Source: Pseudomonadota bacterium
GTDB taxonomy: Bacteria; Pseudomonadota; Alphaproteobacteria; Acetobacterales; Acetobacteraceae
DNA: 35,318 bases
Direction of reading: 5' to 3'
Assembly: GCA_021801255.1 (NCBI GenBank)
Contig: JAJYYH010000007.1
Coordinates: 1-35,318, forward strand
Shown in pieces: positions 10,094-17,981 of the stretch. The translations under genes and the position numbers were made by a program. The number at the start of each line of letters is the position of its first letter. Position 1 is the first letter of the stretch. Below the pieces are notes generated by a model. The model was not told the origin of the DNA, searched no databases, and saw only the letters and a list, made by a program, of their open reading frames with translations.

Positions 10094-10105
10094 GATCGGC
10101 CGATC
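10094..10105. promoter_or_regulatory. Palindrome between divergent genes, possible operator
   Basis: GATCGGCCGATC is a perfect 12-bp palindrome, with a further CCGATC/ATCGG echo beside it. It lies in the 166-bp gap between the divergent monooxygenase and SDR genes. Such a position suits a shared operator, but no regulator gene is nearby and GC-rich palindromes arise by chance, so confidence is low. Confidence 0.25.
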
Positions 10106-10229
10106 CATCGGCTCTATCGCCAAGCCTAGCGCGGCGCTCTTGGCCGTCGCAAGCCGCGCCGCGCCCCCTTGCCTTGGGCGGTGTTCTTTCCCCATGCTTG
10201 GGCCAGACAAATGCAAGGGAGACCGCGTC

Positions 10230-10973
10230 ATGCCGAGGCTCGCTGGGAAAATTGCGCTGATCACCGGAGCGGCCTCGGGCATCGGCCGGGCGACCGCTGA
10301 ATTGTTCGCTTCCGAAGGCGCGCAACTGGTGCCGAGTGATCTCGACGAGGCGGGATTGCAGGGCCTGTCGGGCCTCGCCCGCCGGCTCGATGTCACCAGC
10401 GAAGCGGATTGGGCGGAGGCCTTCGCCGCCGCGCGGGCGGCGTTCGGGCGGGTCGATATCCTGGTCAATGCCGCCGGTATCGGCGAGGGAAGCTCGATCG
10501 AGGAGACCACGCTCGCATCCTGGCGCCGGGTGATGGCGGTCAACGCCGAGGGCACGTTTCTCGGCTGCCGCGAGGCGGTGCGCGCGATGAAGGAAACCGG
10601 GGGCGGCGCCATCGTCAATATCTCCTCTGCCGCCGGGCTGGTGGGCGATCCCAAGCTCGCCGCCTATTGCGCGAGCAAGGGGGCGGTGCGGCTGCTCACC
10701 AAGTCGGTGGCGCTGCACTGCGCCCGCGCCGGCTACAATATCCGCTGCAATTCGGTGCATCCCTCGTTTGCCGAAACCCCCATGCTCACGCGCATGATCG
10801 CGCGCGCCGCCAACCCCGAGAAGGTCCGCGCCGGGCTGATCCGCGCGACCCCGATCGGCCGGCTCGGCAGCGCCGGCGATATCGCCGCCGCCATCCTCTA
10901 CCTCGCCTCCGACGAGGCGGCCTTCGTCACCGGGGCGGAACTCGCGGTCGATGGCGGGCTGACGGCCGCCTGA
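10230..10973 (+). CDS. SDR-family alcohol dehydrogenase
   Basis: A classical 247-residue SDR with cofactor motif TGAASGIG (residues 12-19), 'ILVNAAGIG', Ser in 'VNISSAAGLVG' and YCASK catalytic pair, ending in 'GAELAVDGGLTAA'. The acidic residue in 'PSDLDEAG' after the second strand suggests NAD(H) preference. It resembles cyclic-alcohol and 3-hydroxysteroid dehydrogenases, but the substrate is inferred only loosely. ATG 10230 follows AAGGGAG by 8 bases. It begins a + strand operon with the VOC and nucleoside hydrolase genes and is divergent from the monooxygenase/hydrolase pair. Confidence 0.87.
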   Translation: MPRLAGKIALITGAASGIGRATAELFASEGAQLVPSDLDEAGLQGLSGLARRLDVTSEADWAEAFAAARAAFGRVDILVNAAGIGEGSSIEETTLASWRRVMAVNAEGTFLGCREAVRAMKETGGGAIVNISSAAGLVGDPKLAAYCASKGAVRLLTKSVALHCARAGYNIRCNSVHPSFAETPMLTRMIARAANPEKVRAGLIRATPIGRLGSAGDIAAAILYLASDEAAFVTGAELAVDGGLTAA

Positions 10974-10986
10974 GCAGGGGGGGCTG

Positions 10987-11361
10987 ATGCTCGATCACGT
11001 CTCGTTTGGCGTCGCCGATCTCGCCGCCTCCCGGCGCTTCTATGACGCGGCGCTGGCGCCGCTCGGCTATCGCTATCTGCGCGGCAGCGCGACCACGGCG
11101 GGGTATGGCGATGACGACGCGGCGTTCTGGATCGTCGCCGCCCAGCGCCCGGTGCCACCCGATCCGGCCTCGGGCCTTCATGTCTGTTTCCGCGCCCCGA
11201 GCCGGAAGGCGGTCGAGGCGTTTCATGCCGCCGCCCTCGCCGCCGGCGGGCGTGATAATGGCGCGCCGGGCGAGCGCGACTACGAGCCCGGCTATTACGC
11301 CGCCTTCGTCATCGACCCCGACGGCTACCGCATCGAGGCCTATTGCGGGACGGCGGAATGA
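10987..11361 (+). CDS. VOC-superfamily (glyoxalase/bleomycin-resistance fold) protein
   Basis: A single 124-residue VOC module set: N-terminal 'MLDHVSFGVADLAASRRFYDAALAPLGY' with the metal-binding-type His4, middle 'GLHVCFRAPSRKAVEAFHAAALAAGG', and C-terminal 'YAAFVIDPDGYRIEAYC' with the Glu position. Family members are metal-dependent lyases, dioxygenases or binding proteins; the function here is unknown. It starts 13 bp after the SDR stop with a G-rich ribosome-binding site, and its TGA overlaps the ATG of the next gene. Confidence 0.85.
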   Translation: MLDHVSFGVADLAASRRFYDAALAPLGYRYLRGSATTAGYGDDDAAFWIVAAQRPVPPDPASGLHVCFRAPSRKAVEAFHAAALAAGGRDNGAPGERDYEPGYYAAFVIDPDGYRIEAYCGTAE

Positions 11362-12278
11362 ACCCGCGCCCGGTGATCATCGATTGCGACCCCGGTACCG
11401 ATGACGCGATCGCGTTGATGCTGGCCTTGGCCTCGCCGGAGCTGGACGTGCAGGCGATCACCGTGGTCGGCGGCAATGTCGGACTGGAGAAAACCCTCGC
11501 CAATGCCTTGGCCGTGGTCGCGCTCACAGGGAAGAAAGTGCCGGTTTATGCCGGCGCGGCGCGCGGGCTGTTGGGGCCGTTCACCAGCGAAGTGCGGGTG
11601 CATGGCGAAAACGGGCTCGCCGGCATCGTCCTTCCCCCCGGTGCGGCGCCGGCGCCGGGCCTGGCCCTGGATGCGCTGCGCGCGCGCGTCCGCGCCGCCG
11701 CCGCGCCGCTCACCCTCCTCGGCATCGGGCCAGCGACCAATCTCGCGCTCGCCCTGATGGCCGAGCCGGATCTGGCTGGAAACATCGCCGAGATCGTGCT
11801 GATGAGCGGCGCCTGGGGCGAGGGTAACGTGACGCCGGCGGCCGAGTTCAACGCCTGGAGCGACCCCGAGGCGCTCGCCGTCCTGCTCGCCTGCGGCGCT
11901 CCGGTCGCCATGGCGACGCTCGACCTCACCGCCCAGGCCCTGGTGACGCCCGCCCGCCTCGCCGCACTCGGCGCCTGCGGCCAAGGCCGCTGCCTCTCCG
12001 CCGCCCGCGACATTCTCGCAGCCTCCCCCGCCCACCCTTTTCTTCCCGGCGCGCCGCTGCATGACCCCTGCGCCATCGCCTATCTCATCCGCCCCACTCT
12101 CTTCACCACGCGCCTCTGCCCGATCGCCATCGATCTCGCGCCAGGACCGGCGCGGGGACGGACGCATATCGATCGGCGCGGCCGACACGCGATCGGGCCG
12201 CCGACGCTGATCCTGGAAACGCTCGATGCGGCGGGATTTTTCGCCCTGCTCGGCGAACGCCTCACCCGCCTGCCCTGA
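11358..12278 (+). CDS. Nucleoside hydrolase (IUNH family)
   Basis: Hydrolyses the N-glycosidic bond of ribonucleosides to base and ribose, with a Ca2+-binding Asp cluster. The motif DCDPGTDDA is at residues 9-17; 'TLLGIGPATNLALAL', 'GNVTPAAEFNAWSDPEA' and a late 'HDPCAIAYL' with the active-site His are also visible. Length 306 is normal. ATG 11358 overlaps the VOC stop as ATGA, indicating coupling; the frame is open 15 bp further upstream to a TTG, but that start would lie inside the VOC gene. Base specificity (inosine, uridine or other) cannot be read. Its link to the SDR/VOC genes is positional only. Confidence 0.9.
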   Translation: MNPRPVIIDCDPGTDDAIALMLALASPELDVQAITVVGGNVGLEKTLANALAVVALTGKKVPVYAGAARGLLGPFTSEVRVHGENGLAGIVLPPGAAPAPGLALDALRARVRAAAAPLTLLGIGPATNLALALMAEPDLAGNIAEIVLMSGAWGEGNVTPAAEFNAWSDPEALAVLLACGAPVAMATLDLTAQALVTPARLAALGACGQGRCLSAARDILAASPAHPFLPGAPLHDPCAIAYLIRPTLFTTRLCPIAIDLAPGPARGRTHIDRRGRHAIGPPTLILETLDAAGFFALLGERLTRLP

Positions 12279-12370
12279 CTATCGGGGCGGCTTTGACGAT
12301 GCGCCACACGGGGTAAATTGACTTCGCATGGGCGCTCGGCTACCGTCCGTCACCCGTGAGACGACGTTGA

Positions 12371-12395
12371 TACGAAAAGGTTTTTGCCTTTCGTA
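12371..12395. promoter_or_regulatory. Inverted repeat in the rubrerythrin leader
   Basis: TACGAAAAGG and CCTTTCGTA form an almost perfect inverted repeat with one bulged A and a T-rich loop, 15 bp upstream of the ribosome-binding site of the rubrerythrin gene. It could be an operator for an oxidative-stress or metal regulator, or an mRNA hairpin. A possible promoter with TTGACT at 12319-12324 and a weak TACCGT 17 bp later lies upstream. Confidence 0.4.
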
Positions 12396-12423
12396 CCGTC
12401 ATTTAGCAAGAGGAGATGGGACT

Positions 12424-12843
12424 GTGGCAACGCTCAAGGGCAGCAAGACCGAGGAAAACCTGAAATACGCTTTTGCCGGCGAATCCCAGGCCAACCGGCG
12501 TTACCTCTATTTCGCGCAGAAGGCCGATGTCGAGGGCTATAACGACGTCGCCGCGGTGTTCCGCTCGACCGCCGAGGGCGAGACCGGGCACGCGCATGGC
12601 CATCTCGAATATCTCGAAGCGGTCGGCGACCCGGCGACCGGTATGCCGATCGGCAAGACCAGCGACAATCTCCTCTCCGCCATCGCCGGCGAAACCCATG
12701 AATACACCGATATGTATCCCGGCATGGCGCGCAGCGCGCGCGAAGAAGGGTTCGATGAAATCGCCGACTGGTTCGAGACCCTCGCCAAGGCCGAGCGCTC
12801 GCATGCCGGGCGCTTCAAGCGGGCGTCCGACGAGTTGAAATAG
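12424..12843 (+). CDS. Rubrerythrin-type diiron protein without rubredoxin domain
   Basis: A four-helix-bundle diiron protein of 139 residues. Ligand candidates are Glu20 (GESQANRRY), Glu53/His56 (EGETGH), Glu90 or Glu93 (GETHEY) and Glu124/His127 (AERSH), the two ExxH pairs of rubrerythrins. Rubrerythrins reduce hydrogen peroxide in the cytoplasm. Here the C-terminal rubredoxin domain that normally passes electrons in is absent, so another donor is needed. GTG 12424 is chosen because AGGAG lies 8 bases upstream and the longer ATG start adds an unrelated Arg-rich stretch. It is followed at 48 bp by the Fe-S protein gene, which is the natural donor candidate. Confidence 0.88.
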   Translation: MATLKGSKTEENLKYAFAGESQANRRYLYFAQKADVEGYNDVAAVFRSTAEGETGHAHGHLEYLEAVGDPATGMPIGKTSDNLLSAIAGETHEYTDMYPGMARSAREEGFDEIADWFETLAKAERSHAGRFKRASDELK

Positions 12844-12891
12844 GTCGAGCGAACGGCCCCGCCCAAACACGGCCAAGAGAGGCGATAAGGG

Positions 12892-14232
12892 ATGCGTGAG
12901 GGGGGGCTTGATGCGCCAAAACGTCATCCCGTGCCGTGGCGGGATGACGAGTTTTACGACCCCGCGAAGCTCGAGGCGGAGCTGCGGCGGGTGTTCGACA
13001 TCTGCCATGGCTGCCGCCGCTGCTTTAATCTCTGCGACAGTTTTCCCCGGCTGTTCGATCTGATCGACGCCGCGCCGAGCGGCGAACTCGATGGCGTGAA
13101 AAGCGCCGATTTCGCCACCGTCGCCGATGCCTGCACGCTCTGCGACATGTGCTACATGACCAAATGCCCCTATGTGCCGCCGCATCCGTTCAATCTCGAT
13201 TTCCCCCATCTGATGCTGCGCCAGCGCGCCGTCGAGGCGCGCGCCGGCAAGGTCAAATGGGCCGATCGCGAGCTTGCCAAAACCGACCGCAACGGCCTTG
13301 CCGCCGGGCTGGTGGCCCCGCTCGCCAACTGGGCGACGAAGACCGGCAACCGCCTCACGCGCTCCCTCCTCGAACGCGCCGCGGGGCTGGACCAGGAGGC
13401 CGCGCTGCCGCGCTATGCCGGGCGCCGCTTCGAGATCGCGGCAGCGGCCGCGCCCCCGCCGCTCAACCGCGAGGCGCCGGGTTTCGGGCGCAAGGCAGTG
13501 CTCTATGCCACCTGTTTCGTCAACTACAACGACCCGGCGACCGGGCTTGCCGCGCGCGCCGTGCTCGCCCGCAATGGCGTCGAGACCGAAATCGCCTATC
13601 CGCGCTGCTGCGGCATGCCGCGCCTCGAACAAGGTCTGCTCGGCGAGGTGGCCGAGGCGGCGGCGGCGGTTGCGGGCGAACTCGGCGCCTGGATCGCGCG
13701 CGGCTATGACGTCATCGCGCTCGTTCCCTCCTGCGCCTTGATGCTGAAATTCGAGTGGCCGCTGTTACTGCCCGAGAACGACGCGGTACGCACGCTTGCC
13801 AGCGCCACCTACGATATCAGCGAGTACGTCGTCGATATCGCCCGCAAGGAGGGGCTGGCACCCGGCCTGCGCGCGGTCCCGGGCGGCGTTGCGCTGCATC
13901 TCGCCTGCCATGCGCGGGCCCAGAACATGGGACCGAAAGCGGCCGAGATGCTGCGGCTGATCCCGGAGGCGGATGTCGCGGTGGTCGAGCGCTGCTCCGG
14001 CCATGGCGGCGCCTGGGGCTTCAAGAAGGCGCACTTCGCCACGGCGCTCAAGATCGGCCGCCCGGCTTCGCGCCAGATGGCGGCGGCGGGCAAGGCCATT
14101 ATCACCTCGGAATGCCCGCTCGCCGGGGTGCATCTTCACCAGAGCATCGCCAGACAGGGCGACGGCGCGGCGCCCGAGTTGCTCGCCCATCCGATCCGTC
14201 TGCTGGCGCGGGCCTACGGCATCGATTGCTGA
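12892..14232 (+). CDS. HdrB/GlpC-like protein with two [4Fe-4S] motifs and CCG domains
   Basis: A 446-residue iron-sulfur protein. Residues 38-48 carry C-x2-C-x2-C-x3-C ([11 protein letters not shown]) and residues 81-93 carry C-x2-C-x2-C-x4-C-P ([13 protein letters not shown]), a two-cluster ferredoxin-like module. Two cysteine-rich CCG-type domains follow: '[24 protein letters not shown]' and '[24 protein letters not shown]'. This arrangement is shared with GlpC, LldE and heterodisulfide-reductase subunits, which pass electrons from flavoprotein or quinone partners. No flavin domain is present. Given its place between rubrerythrin and DUF3501 genes, I infer electron delivery to the rubrerythrin. 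The second Cys of the last CCG motif is replaced within CSGHGG, as in many family members. Confidence 0.87.
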   Translation: MREGGLDAPKRHPVPWRDDEFYDPAKLEAELRRVFDICHGCRRCFNLCDSFPRLFDLIDAAPSGELDGVKSADFATVADACTLCDMCYMTKCPYVPPHPFNLDFPHLMLRQRAVEARAGKVKWADRELAKTDRNGLAAGLVAPLANWATKTGNRLTRSLLERAAGLDQEAALPRYAGRRFEIAAAAAPPPLNREAPGFGRKAVLYATCFVNYNDPATGLAARAVLARNGVETEIAYPRCCGMPRLEQGLLGEVAEAAAAVAGELGAWIARGYDVIALVPSCALMLKFEWPLLLPENDAVRTLASATYDISEYVVDIARKEGLAPGLRAVPGGVALHLACHARAQNMGPKAAEMLRLIPEADVAVVERCSGHGGAWGFKKAHFATALKIGRPASRQMAAAGKAIITSECPLAGVHLHQSIARQGDGAAPELLAHPIRLLARAYGIDC

Positions 14233-14259
14233 GCCTGCCTGCCGGGAAAGGAGACCCGT

Positions 14260-14850
14260 ATGACCCGCAAGCACGAGATTTCCCCTGCCGATCTCCTCGC
14301 CCCGGAAGCCTACGCCGCCGAGCGGGCGGCGCGGCGACGCGCGGCGATCGCGCTCAAGCGCACCCGCCGCGTCGAGGTCGGCCCGTTCGTGACCTTCCAT
14401 TTCGAGAATTTCGAGACGATGCGTTTTCAGGTCCAGGAAATGCTGCATATCGAACGCGGCGGCGCCGCGCAGCTCGCCGACGAACTCGCCGCCTACAACC
14501 CGCTCATTCCGCAAGGGCGGGAGCTGGTCGCGACCTTCATGATCGAGATCGACGATGCGGCCCGCCGCCGGCGCCTCCTCGCGGGCCTCGGCGGCATCGA
14601 GGAGAGCGTTTTTTTGTCCCTCCACGGCGAGACGGTCAACGCCCGTCCCGAACAGGACCAGGACCGCACCAGCGCCGAGGGCAAGGCCTCCTCAGTGCAG
14701 TTCGTCCATTTCCCGTTCACGCCGCGCCAGATCGATCTGTTCCGCATCCCGGATACCGAGATCGTGCTCGGCTTCCGCCACCCCAACTACCGCCATCAGA
14801 CGGTTCTGCCCGAGCCGGTGCGCGCCGCGCTCGCGCGCGATTTCGATTGA
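14260..14850 (+). CDS. DUF3501 family protein
   Basis: A 196-residue protein of the uncharacterised DUF3501 family, recognised by 'VEVGPFVTFHFENFETMRFQVQEMLHIER' (residues about 43-70) and by its position after a rubrerythrin and a CCG-type Fe-S protein. It has no cysteine, so it does not carry a Fe-S cluster of its own. Conserved-looking His and Glu residues ('FENFET', 'QEMLHIER', 'FRHPNYRHQ') could bind metal, but this is speculation. ATG 14260 has AAAGGAG 7 bases upstream. It closes the three-gene cassette; the four-hairpin element at 14859 follows its stop. Confidence 0.82.
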   Translation: MTRKHEISPADLLAPEAYAAERAARRRAAIALKRTRRVEVGPFVTFHFENFETMRFQVQEMLHIERGGAAQLADELAAYNPLIPQGRELVATFMIEIDDAARRRRLLAGLGGIEESVFLSLHGETVNARPEQDQDRTSAEGKASSVQFVHFPFTPRQIDLFRIPDTEIVLGFRHPNYRHQTVLPEPVRAALARDFD

Positions 14851-14858
14851 GTTTAAGG

Positions 14859-14964
14859 CAAGGGGCTTTGCCCCTTGACCCCAGCAAAGGCGAAGCCTTT
14901 GCAATCCCTTCCATGATGCGGGTCTGGGGCGGCTGGCCCCAGCGGCTCCAGGGCAGCGCCCTGG
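14859..14964 (+). repeat. Four-hairpin intergenic element, copy A
   Basis: Four consecutive perfect stems: CAAGGGGC/GCCCCTTG (14859-14877), GCAAAGGC/GCCTTTGC (14884-14902), CTGGGGC/GCCCCAG (14924-14942) and CCAGGGC/GCCCTGG (14948-14964), with a conserved single-stranded linker between stems 2 and 3. It lies between convergent genes. The reverse complement of 21984-22089 is a second copy of exactly the same length. Probably a bidirectional terminator or a genome-wide palindromic repeat. Confidence 0.85.
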
Positions 14965-14997
14965 CCTTGATTTGATGAGATAAATTCTCCGCAAGCC

Positions 14998-15975
14998 CTA
15001 GGGCCGCGCCGCCCCCTGGGTTTCGACATAGAGCGCATAGACCGAGGTGCTGGCGCAGATAAAGAGTCGGTTGCGCTTGGCGCCGCCAAAGGTAAGGTTG
15101 GCGGCGGTTTCCGGCAGATGCACCTTGCCGATGAGATCGCCCGAGGGGGCATAGCAGCGCACCCCGTCCTCCGAAGGATCCGCCCAGCCCATGCTGCACC
15201 AGACATTGCCCTCGATATCAACGCGCAGGCCATCGGTGAAGCCGGGTGAAAAATCCTCGGCGAACACTTTCTCCCCCGAGAGCTTGCCGCGCGCGATATC
15301 GGCGTTGAAGACGCGGATATGGGCCGGCCCGCCATCGGTCGCGCCGCTATCGACGATGTAGAGTTTCTTCTCGTCCGGCGAGAAGGCAATGCCATTAGGC
15401 TGGACGAAATCGTCGGCCACCACCTTGGCCTTGCCGCTTGCCGGATCGAGCCGATAGACGTTGTGCGGCAGCTCGTCCTCGCCCTTGTTGCCCTCATAGT
15501 GGCCCTTGATGCCGTAATTGGGATCGCTGAACCAGATCGCGCCGTCGGAGGCGACGATAACATCGTTGGGTGCGTTCAGCCGCTTGCCCTCGAAGCGGTC
15601 GATGAGCACCGTGATCGAGCCGTCGGGCTCGGTGCGCGTAACCCGCCGCGCGCCGTGCTCGCAGCTGATAAGGCGCCCCTCGCGATCAGAGGTATTGCCG
15701 TTGGAATTGTTCGATGGCGCACGGAAGACGCTGACATGCCCGTCGTCCTCGAGCCAGCGGAGCTGGCGGTTATTCGGGATATCGCTCCAGATGAGATAGC
15801 GCCCGCCGCGAAAATACGCCGGCCCCTCAGCCCAGCGGCAGCCGGTGGCGATGCGCTCGATATAGCCGTTGCCGATCAGCGCGGTGAAGCGTTTGTCGAG
15901 CTTTTCCACCCGAGCATCGGGATAGCGCCAGCCGGGCAGCGGCCCAAGCGGCGGGAAACCCATGGTCTCGATCAT
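14998..15975 (-). CDS. SMP-30/gluconolactonase-family lactonase
   Basis: A six-bladed beta-propeller of 325 residues. Metal-site landmarks are 'CRWAEGPAYF' (Glu near residue 53), 'LNAPNDVIVASDGAIWFSDPNYG', 'VQPNGIAFSPDEKKLYIVD' and 'GFTDGLRVDIEGNVWCS'. Members hydrolyse aldonolactones or other lactones using one divalent metal ion. ATG 15975 is chosen because GGGGAGAG lies just upstream; the ATG 27 bp earlier would have no ribosome-binding site. No signal peptide is seen, so it is probably cytoplasmic. It stands alone and converges with the DUF3501 gene across copy A of the hairpin element. A lactonase next to a possible Baeyer-Villiger cluster is suggestive, but it is 5 kb away. Confidence 0.87.
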   Translation of the reverse strand: MIETMGFPPLGPLPGWRYPDARVEKLDKRFTALIGNGYIERIATGCRWAEGPAYFRGGRYLIWSDIPNNRQLRWLEDDGHVSVFRAPSNNSNGNTSDREGRLISCEHGARRVTRTEPDGSITVLIDRFEGKRLNAPNDVIVASDGAIWFSDPNYGIKGHYEGNKGEDELPHNVYRLDPASGKAKVVADDFVQPNGIAFSPDEKKLYIVDSGATDGGPAHIRVFNADIARGKLSGEKVFAEDFSPGFTDGLRVDIEGNVWCSMGWADPSEDGVRCYAPSGDLIGKVHLPETAANLTFGGAKRNRLFICASTSVYALYVETQGAARP

Positions 15976-16108
15976 TTTTTCTCTCCCCAATTCCCTGCCC
16001 ACCTCCGAAGGCTCTGGCGGGCCGGTTTTTCCCTATATCGCGCGTGGCAAGCCAAGGGAATTCCGCTCCGCCGTTTTCGCGCAAGGCGCCGCAGAATGCG
16101 GTCCGCGT

Positions 16109-17131
16109 TCACGCCAGATATGGCGGCGGAAAAATGGGAATCGTGGGCAAATGCGCCGCTCGCATCAGGCGGTCGTTGATGGCCTGGCCCAGCCCCTCCT
16201 CCGGGATCGGCATGGCGGCCAGACCCTTGAGCCCGGCGCGCGCCGCCTCATGATCGAGCCAGCGCAGCCCCTCGAACAGGTGGGCGGCGGCGCGGCCGAG
16301 ATCGCGTGTCGCGCTGAGTTGATAGACCAGTTTCGCGCCGGGGAGAGCGGGGCCGAAGGCGAGCAACGCCTCATCGGGACCGATGTCGTGGGCATGGAGC
16401 CGGAGCGGCAGGCTGGGCGCGTAGTGGCTGGCCAGCATGCCCGGCCCCAGCAGCCCCCCTGTACCGTCGATCCCAACCGTCACGAGCGCCCCCCCGGTGA
16501 ACGGGGCCAGCGCCTCGGCCGTCACACCGCCGGGACGCAGCAAGCGGGGGAAGCGGCCGTTGAGATCGGCCGGTGTCGGGGTGAGATCGAGCACGGTCGA
16601 TTCAACGCCAATCGGGCAGTCTCCGCCATCGAGCACGGCGGCGATGCGGCCTTCGAGTTCTTCCAGCACATGCGCCGCGCGCGTCGGGCTGACACGGCCC
16701 GAGCGGTTGGCCGAGGGGCCGGCGAGGGGAATTGCGGCCGCGCGCAGCAGCGCCAGGGCGATGGGATGGGCGGGCACGCGCACCGCGAGGGTCGGCAGGT
16801 CCGCACTGGCGAGATCGGCGATGCGGCACTCCCCCCGGCGCTCGAGCACCAGGGTGAGCGGCCCCGGCCAGAATTTTTCCGCCAACTGCACGGCGAGCGG
16901 GGTGGGCATGGCATCGGCGAAGGCTGCCTCGGCGCTGGCGTAGTGGATGATCAGCGGGTTGAACAGCGGCCGCCCCTTGGCCGCGAAAATCGCCGCTACC
17001 GCTTTGCCATTCGTCGCATCGGCGCCAAGCCCATAGACGGTCTCGGTGGGGAAGGCCACGAGTTCGCCGGCGCGGAGCAGCGCCGCCGCCTCGGCGATCC
17101 CCGCCGCATCGGGCGGGAGCAGCCGCGTCAT
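16109..17131 (-). CDS. L-threonylcarbamoyladenylate synthase (Sua5/YrdC type)
   Basis: Makes threonylcarbamoyl-AMP from threonine, bicarbonate and ATP for the t6A37 modification of ANN-decoding tRNAs. The N-terminal YrdC/TsaC domain has 'GELVAFPTETVYGLGADA' (residues 23-40), 'KGRPLFNPLIIHY', 'WPGPLTLVL' and 'PLAGPSANRSGRVSPT'. The extra C-terminal Sua5 domain (from 'GPGMLASHYAPSLPL') makes this the long Sua5 form, 340 residues. ATG 17131 overlaps the stop of the cysQ-like gene (ATGA), so it is second in a two-gene operon. Confidence 0.92.
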   Translation of the reverse strand: MTRLLPPDAAGIAEAAALLRAGELVAFPTETVYGLGADATNGKAVAAIFAAKGRPLFNPLIIHYASAEAAFADAMPTPLAVQLAEKFWPGPLTLVLERRGECRIADLASADLPTLAVRVPAHPIALALLRAAAIPLAGPSANRSGRVSPTRAAHVLEELEGRIAAVLDGGDCPIGVESTVLDLTPTPADLNGRFPRLLRPGGVTAEALAPFTGGALVTVGIDGTGGLLGPGMLASHYAPSLPLRLHAHDIGPDEALLAFGPALPGAKLVYQLSATRDLGRAAAHLFEGLRWLDHEAARAGLKGLAAMPIPEEGLGQAINDRLMRAAHLPTIPIFPPPYLA

Positions 17132-17892
17132 GCCGGAAGGCCCGTGCAGAAAAATGGCGGATTGGCGAAGCCCGGCTTGCCGTAGCGCAAAGGCGCGCCC
17201 TCGGCGGTGCGCACCGCGCCGCCGGCGGCCTCCAGCACCGCTTGCGGGGCGGCGGTGTCCCACTCCATGGTGCGCCCAAGGCGCGGATAGAAATCCGCGA
17301 CCCCTTCGGCGAGGCGGCAGAATTTTACCGCCGAGCCGACATGGGTGACGCGAGCGACGTGATAGGCGGCGAGGGCGCGCGCGAGTGCGGGATCATCGCC
17401 ATGAAAGCGCGAGGCAAGAACGTGCAGTCCCTCGGGTGGCGGGCGGCGGGCGCGGATCGGCCGGCGCGCCGCGCCTTCCTGCTTCCATGCGCCAAGCCCG
17501 AAAATCCCAGAAAAAACCTCTCCGCTTGCCGGCACCGCGACCGCCCCGAGCACGGCGATGCCGGCGCGCACCAGGCCGATGTTGACGGTGAAATCGGCCA
17601 GCCCCGCCGCGAAATCACGGGTGCCATCGAGCGGATCGACGAGCCAGAAGATTTCTCCCCGCATTGTGACGCGCCCGCCCGCCACTTCCTCCTCGGCGAT
17701 CACCGGAATGGTGGGCGTGGCGGCGCGGAGGCCGGCGGTAATGAGCCGCTCGGCGGCGCGGTCGGCCTCGGTGACCGGAGAATAATCCTCCTTGCGATCA
17801 ACCACGAATCCCCCCTCCCGCACGGTCAAGATCACAGCGCTGGCCTCGTGCGCGAGGCGCGTGGCGAGCGCAAGCAATTCAGGGTCTGTCAT
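17128..17892 (-). CDS. cysQ: 3'(2'),5'-bisphosphate nucleotidase / inositol-monophosphatase family, CysQ-like
   Basis: Removes the 3'-phosphate from PAP (adenosine 3',5'-bisphosphate), a by-product of sulfate assimilation, using Mg2+. The motif 'IAEEEVAGG' and the signature 'WLVDPLDGTRDF' supply the metal ligands; 'WDTAAPQAVLEAAGG' is the second family signature. The length of 254 residues fits CysQ. ATG 17892 follows a short AT-poor leader and is divergent from pepA, 89 bp away. It is coupled by an ATGA overlap to the Sua5 gene. A general inositol-phosphatase activity cannot be excluded by sequence. Confidence 0.86.
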   Translation of the reverse strand: MTDPELLALATRLAHEASAVILTVREGGFVVDRKEDYSPVTEADRAAERLITAGLRAATPTIPVIAEEEVAGGRVTMRGEIFWLVDPLDGTRDFAAGLADFTVNIGLVRAGIAVLGAVAVPASGEVFSGIFGLGAWKQEGAARRPIRARRPPPEGLHVLASRFHGDDPALARALAAYHVARVTHVGSAVKFCRLAEGVADFYPRLGRTMEWDTAAPQAVLEAAGGAVRTAEGAPLRYGKPGFANPPFFCTGLPA

Positions 17893-17981
17893 CCGGTTCT
17901 CATAGCGCGCCCCAGGGGCATGGCAAAGCCCGGCGCGGCTGCTACAGTCCCGCCCAGAAAAAACCAAGGAGCCCGCCCGCC

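Noticed and set aside
12403-13632. Antisense frame across rubrerythrin and the Fe-S gene
   Set aside because: The opposite strand carries conserved metal motifs in two genes; the antisense frame crosses both and has no recognisable domain.
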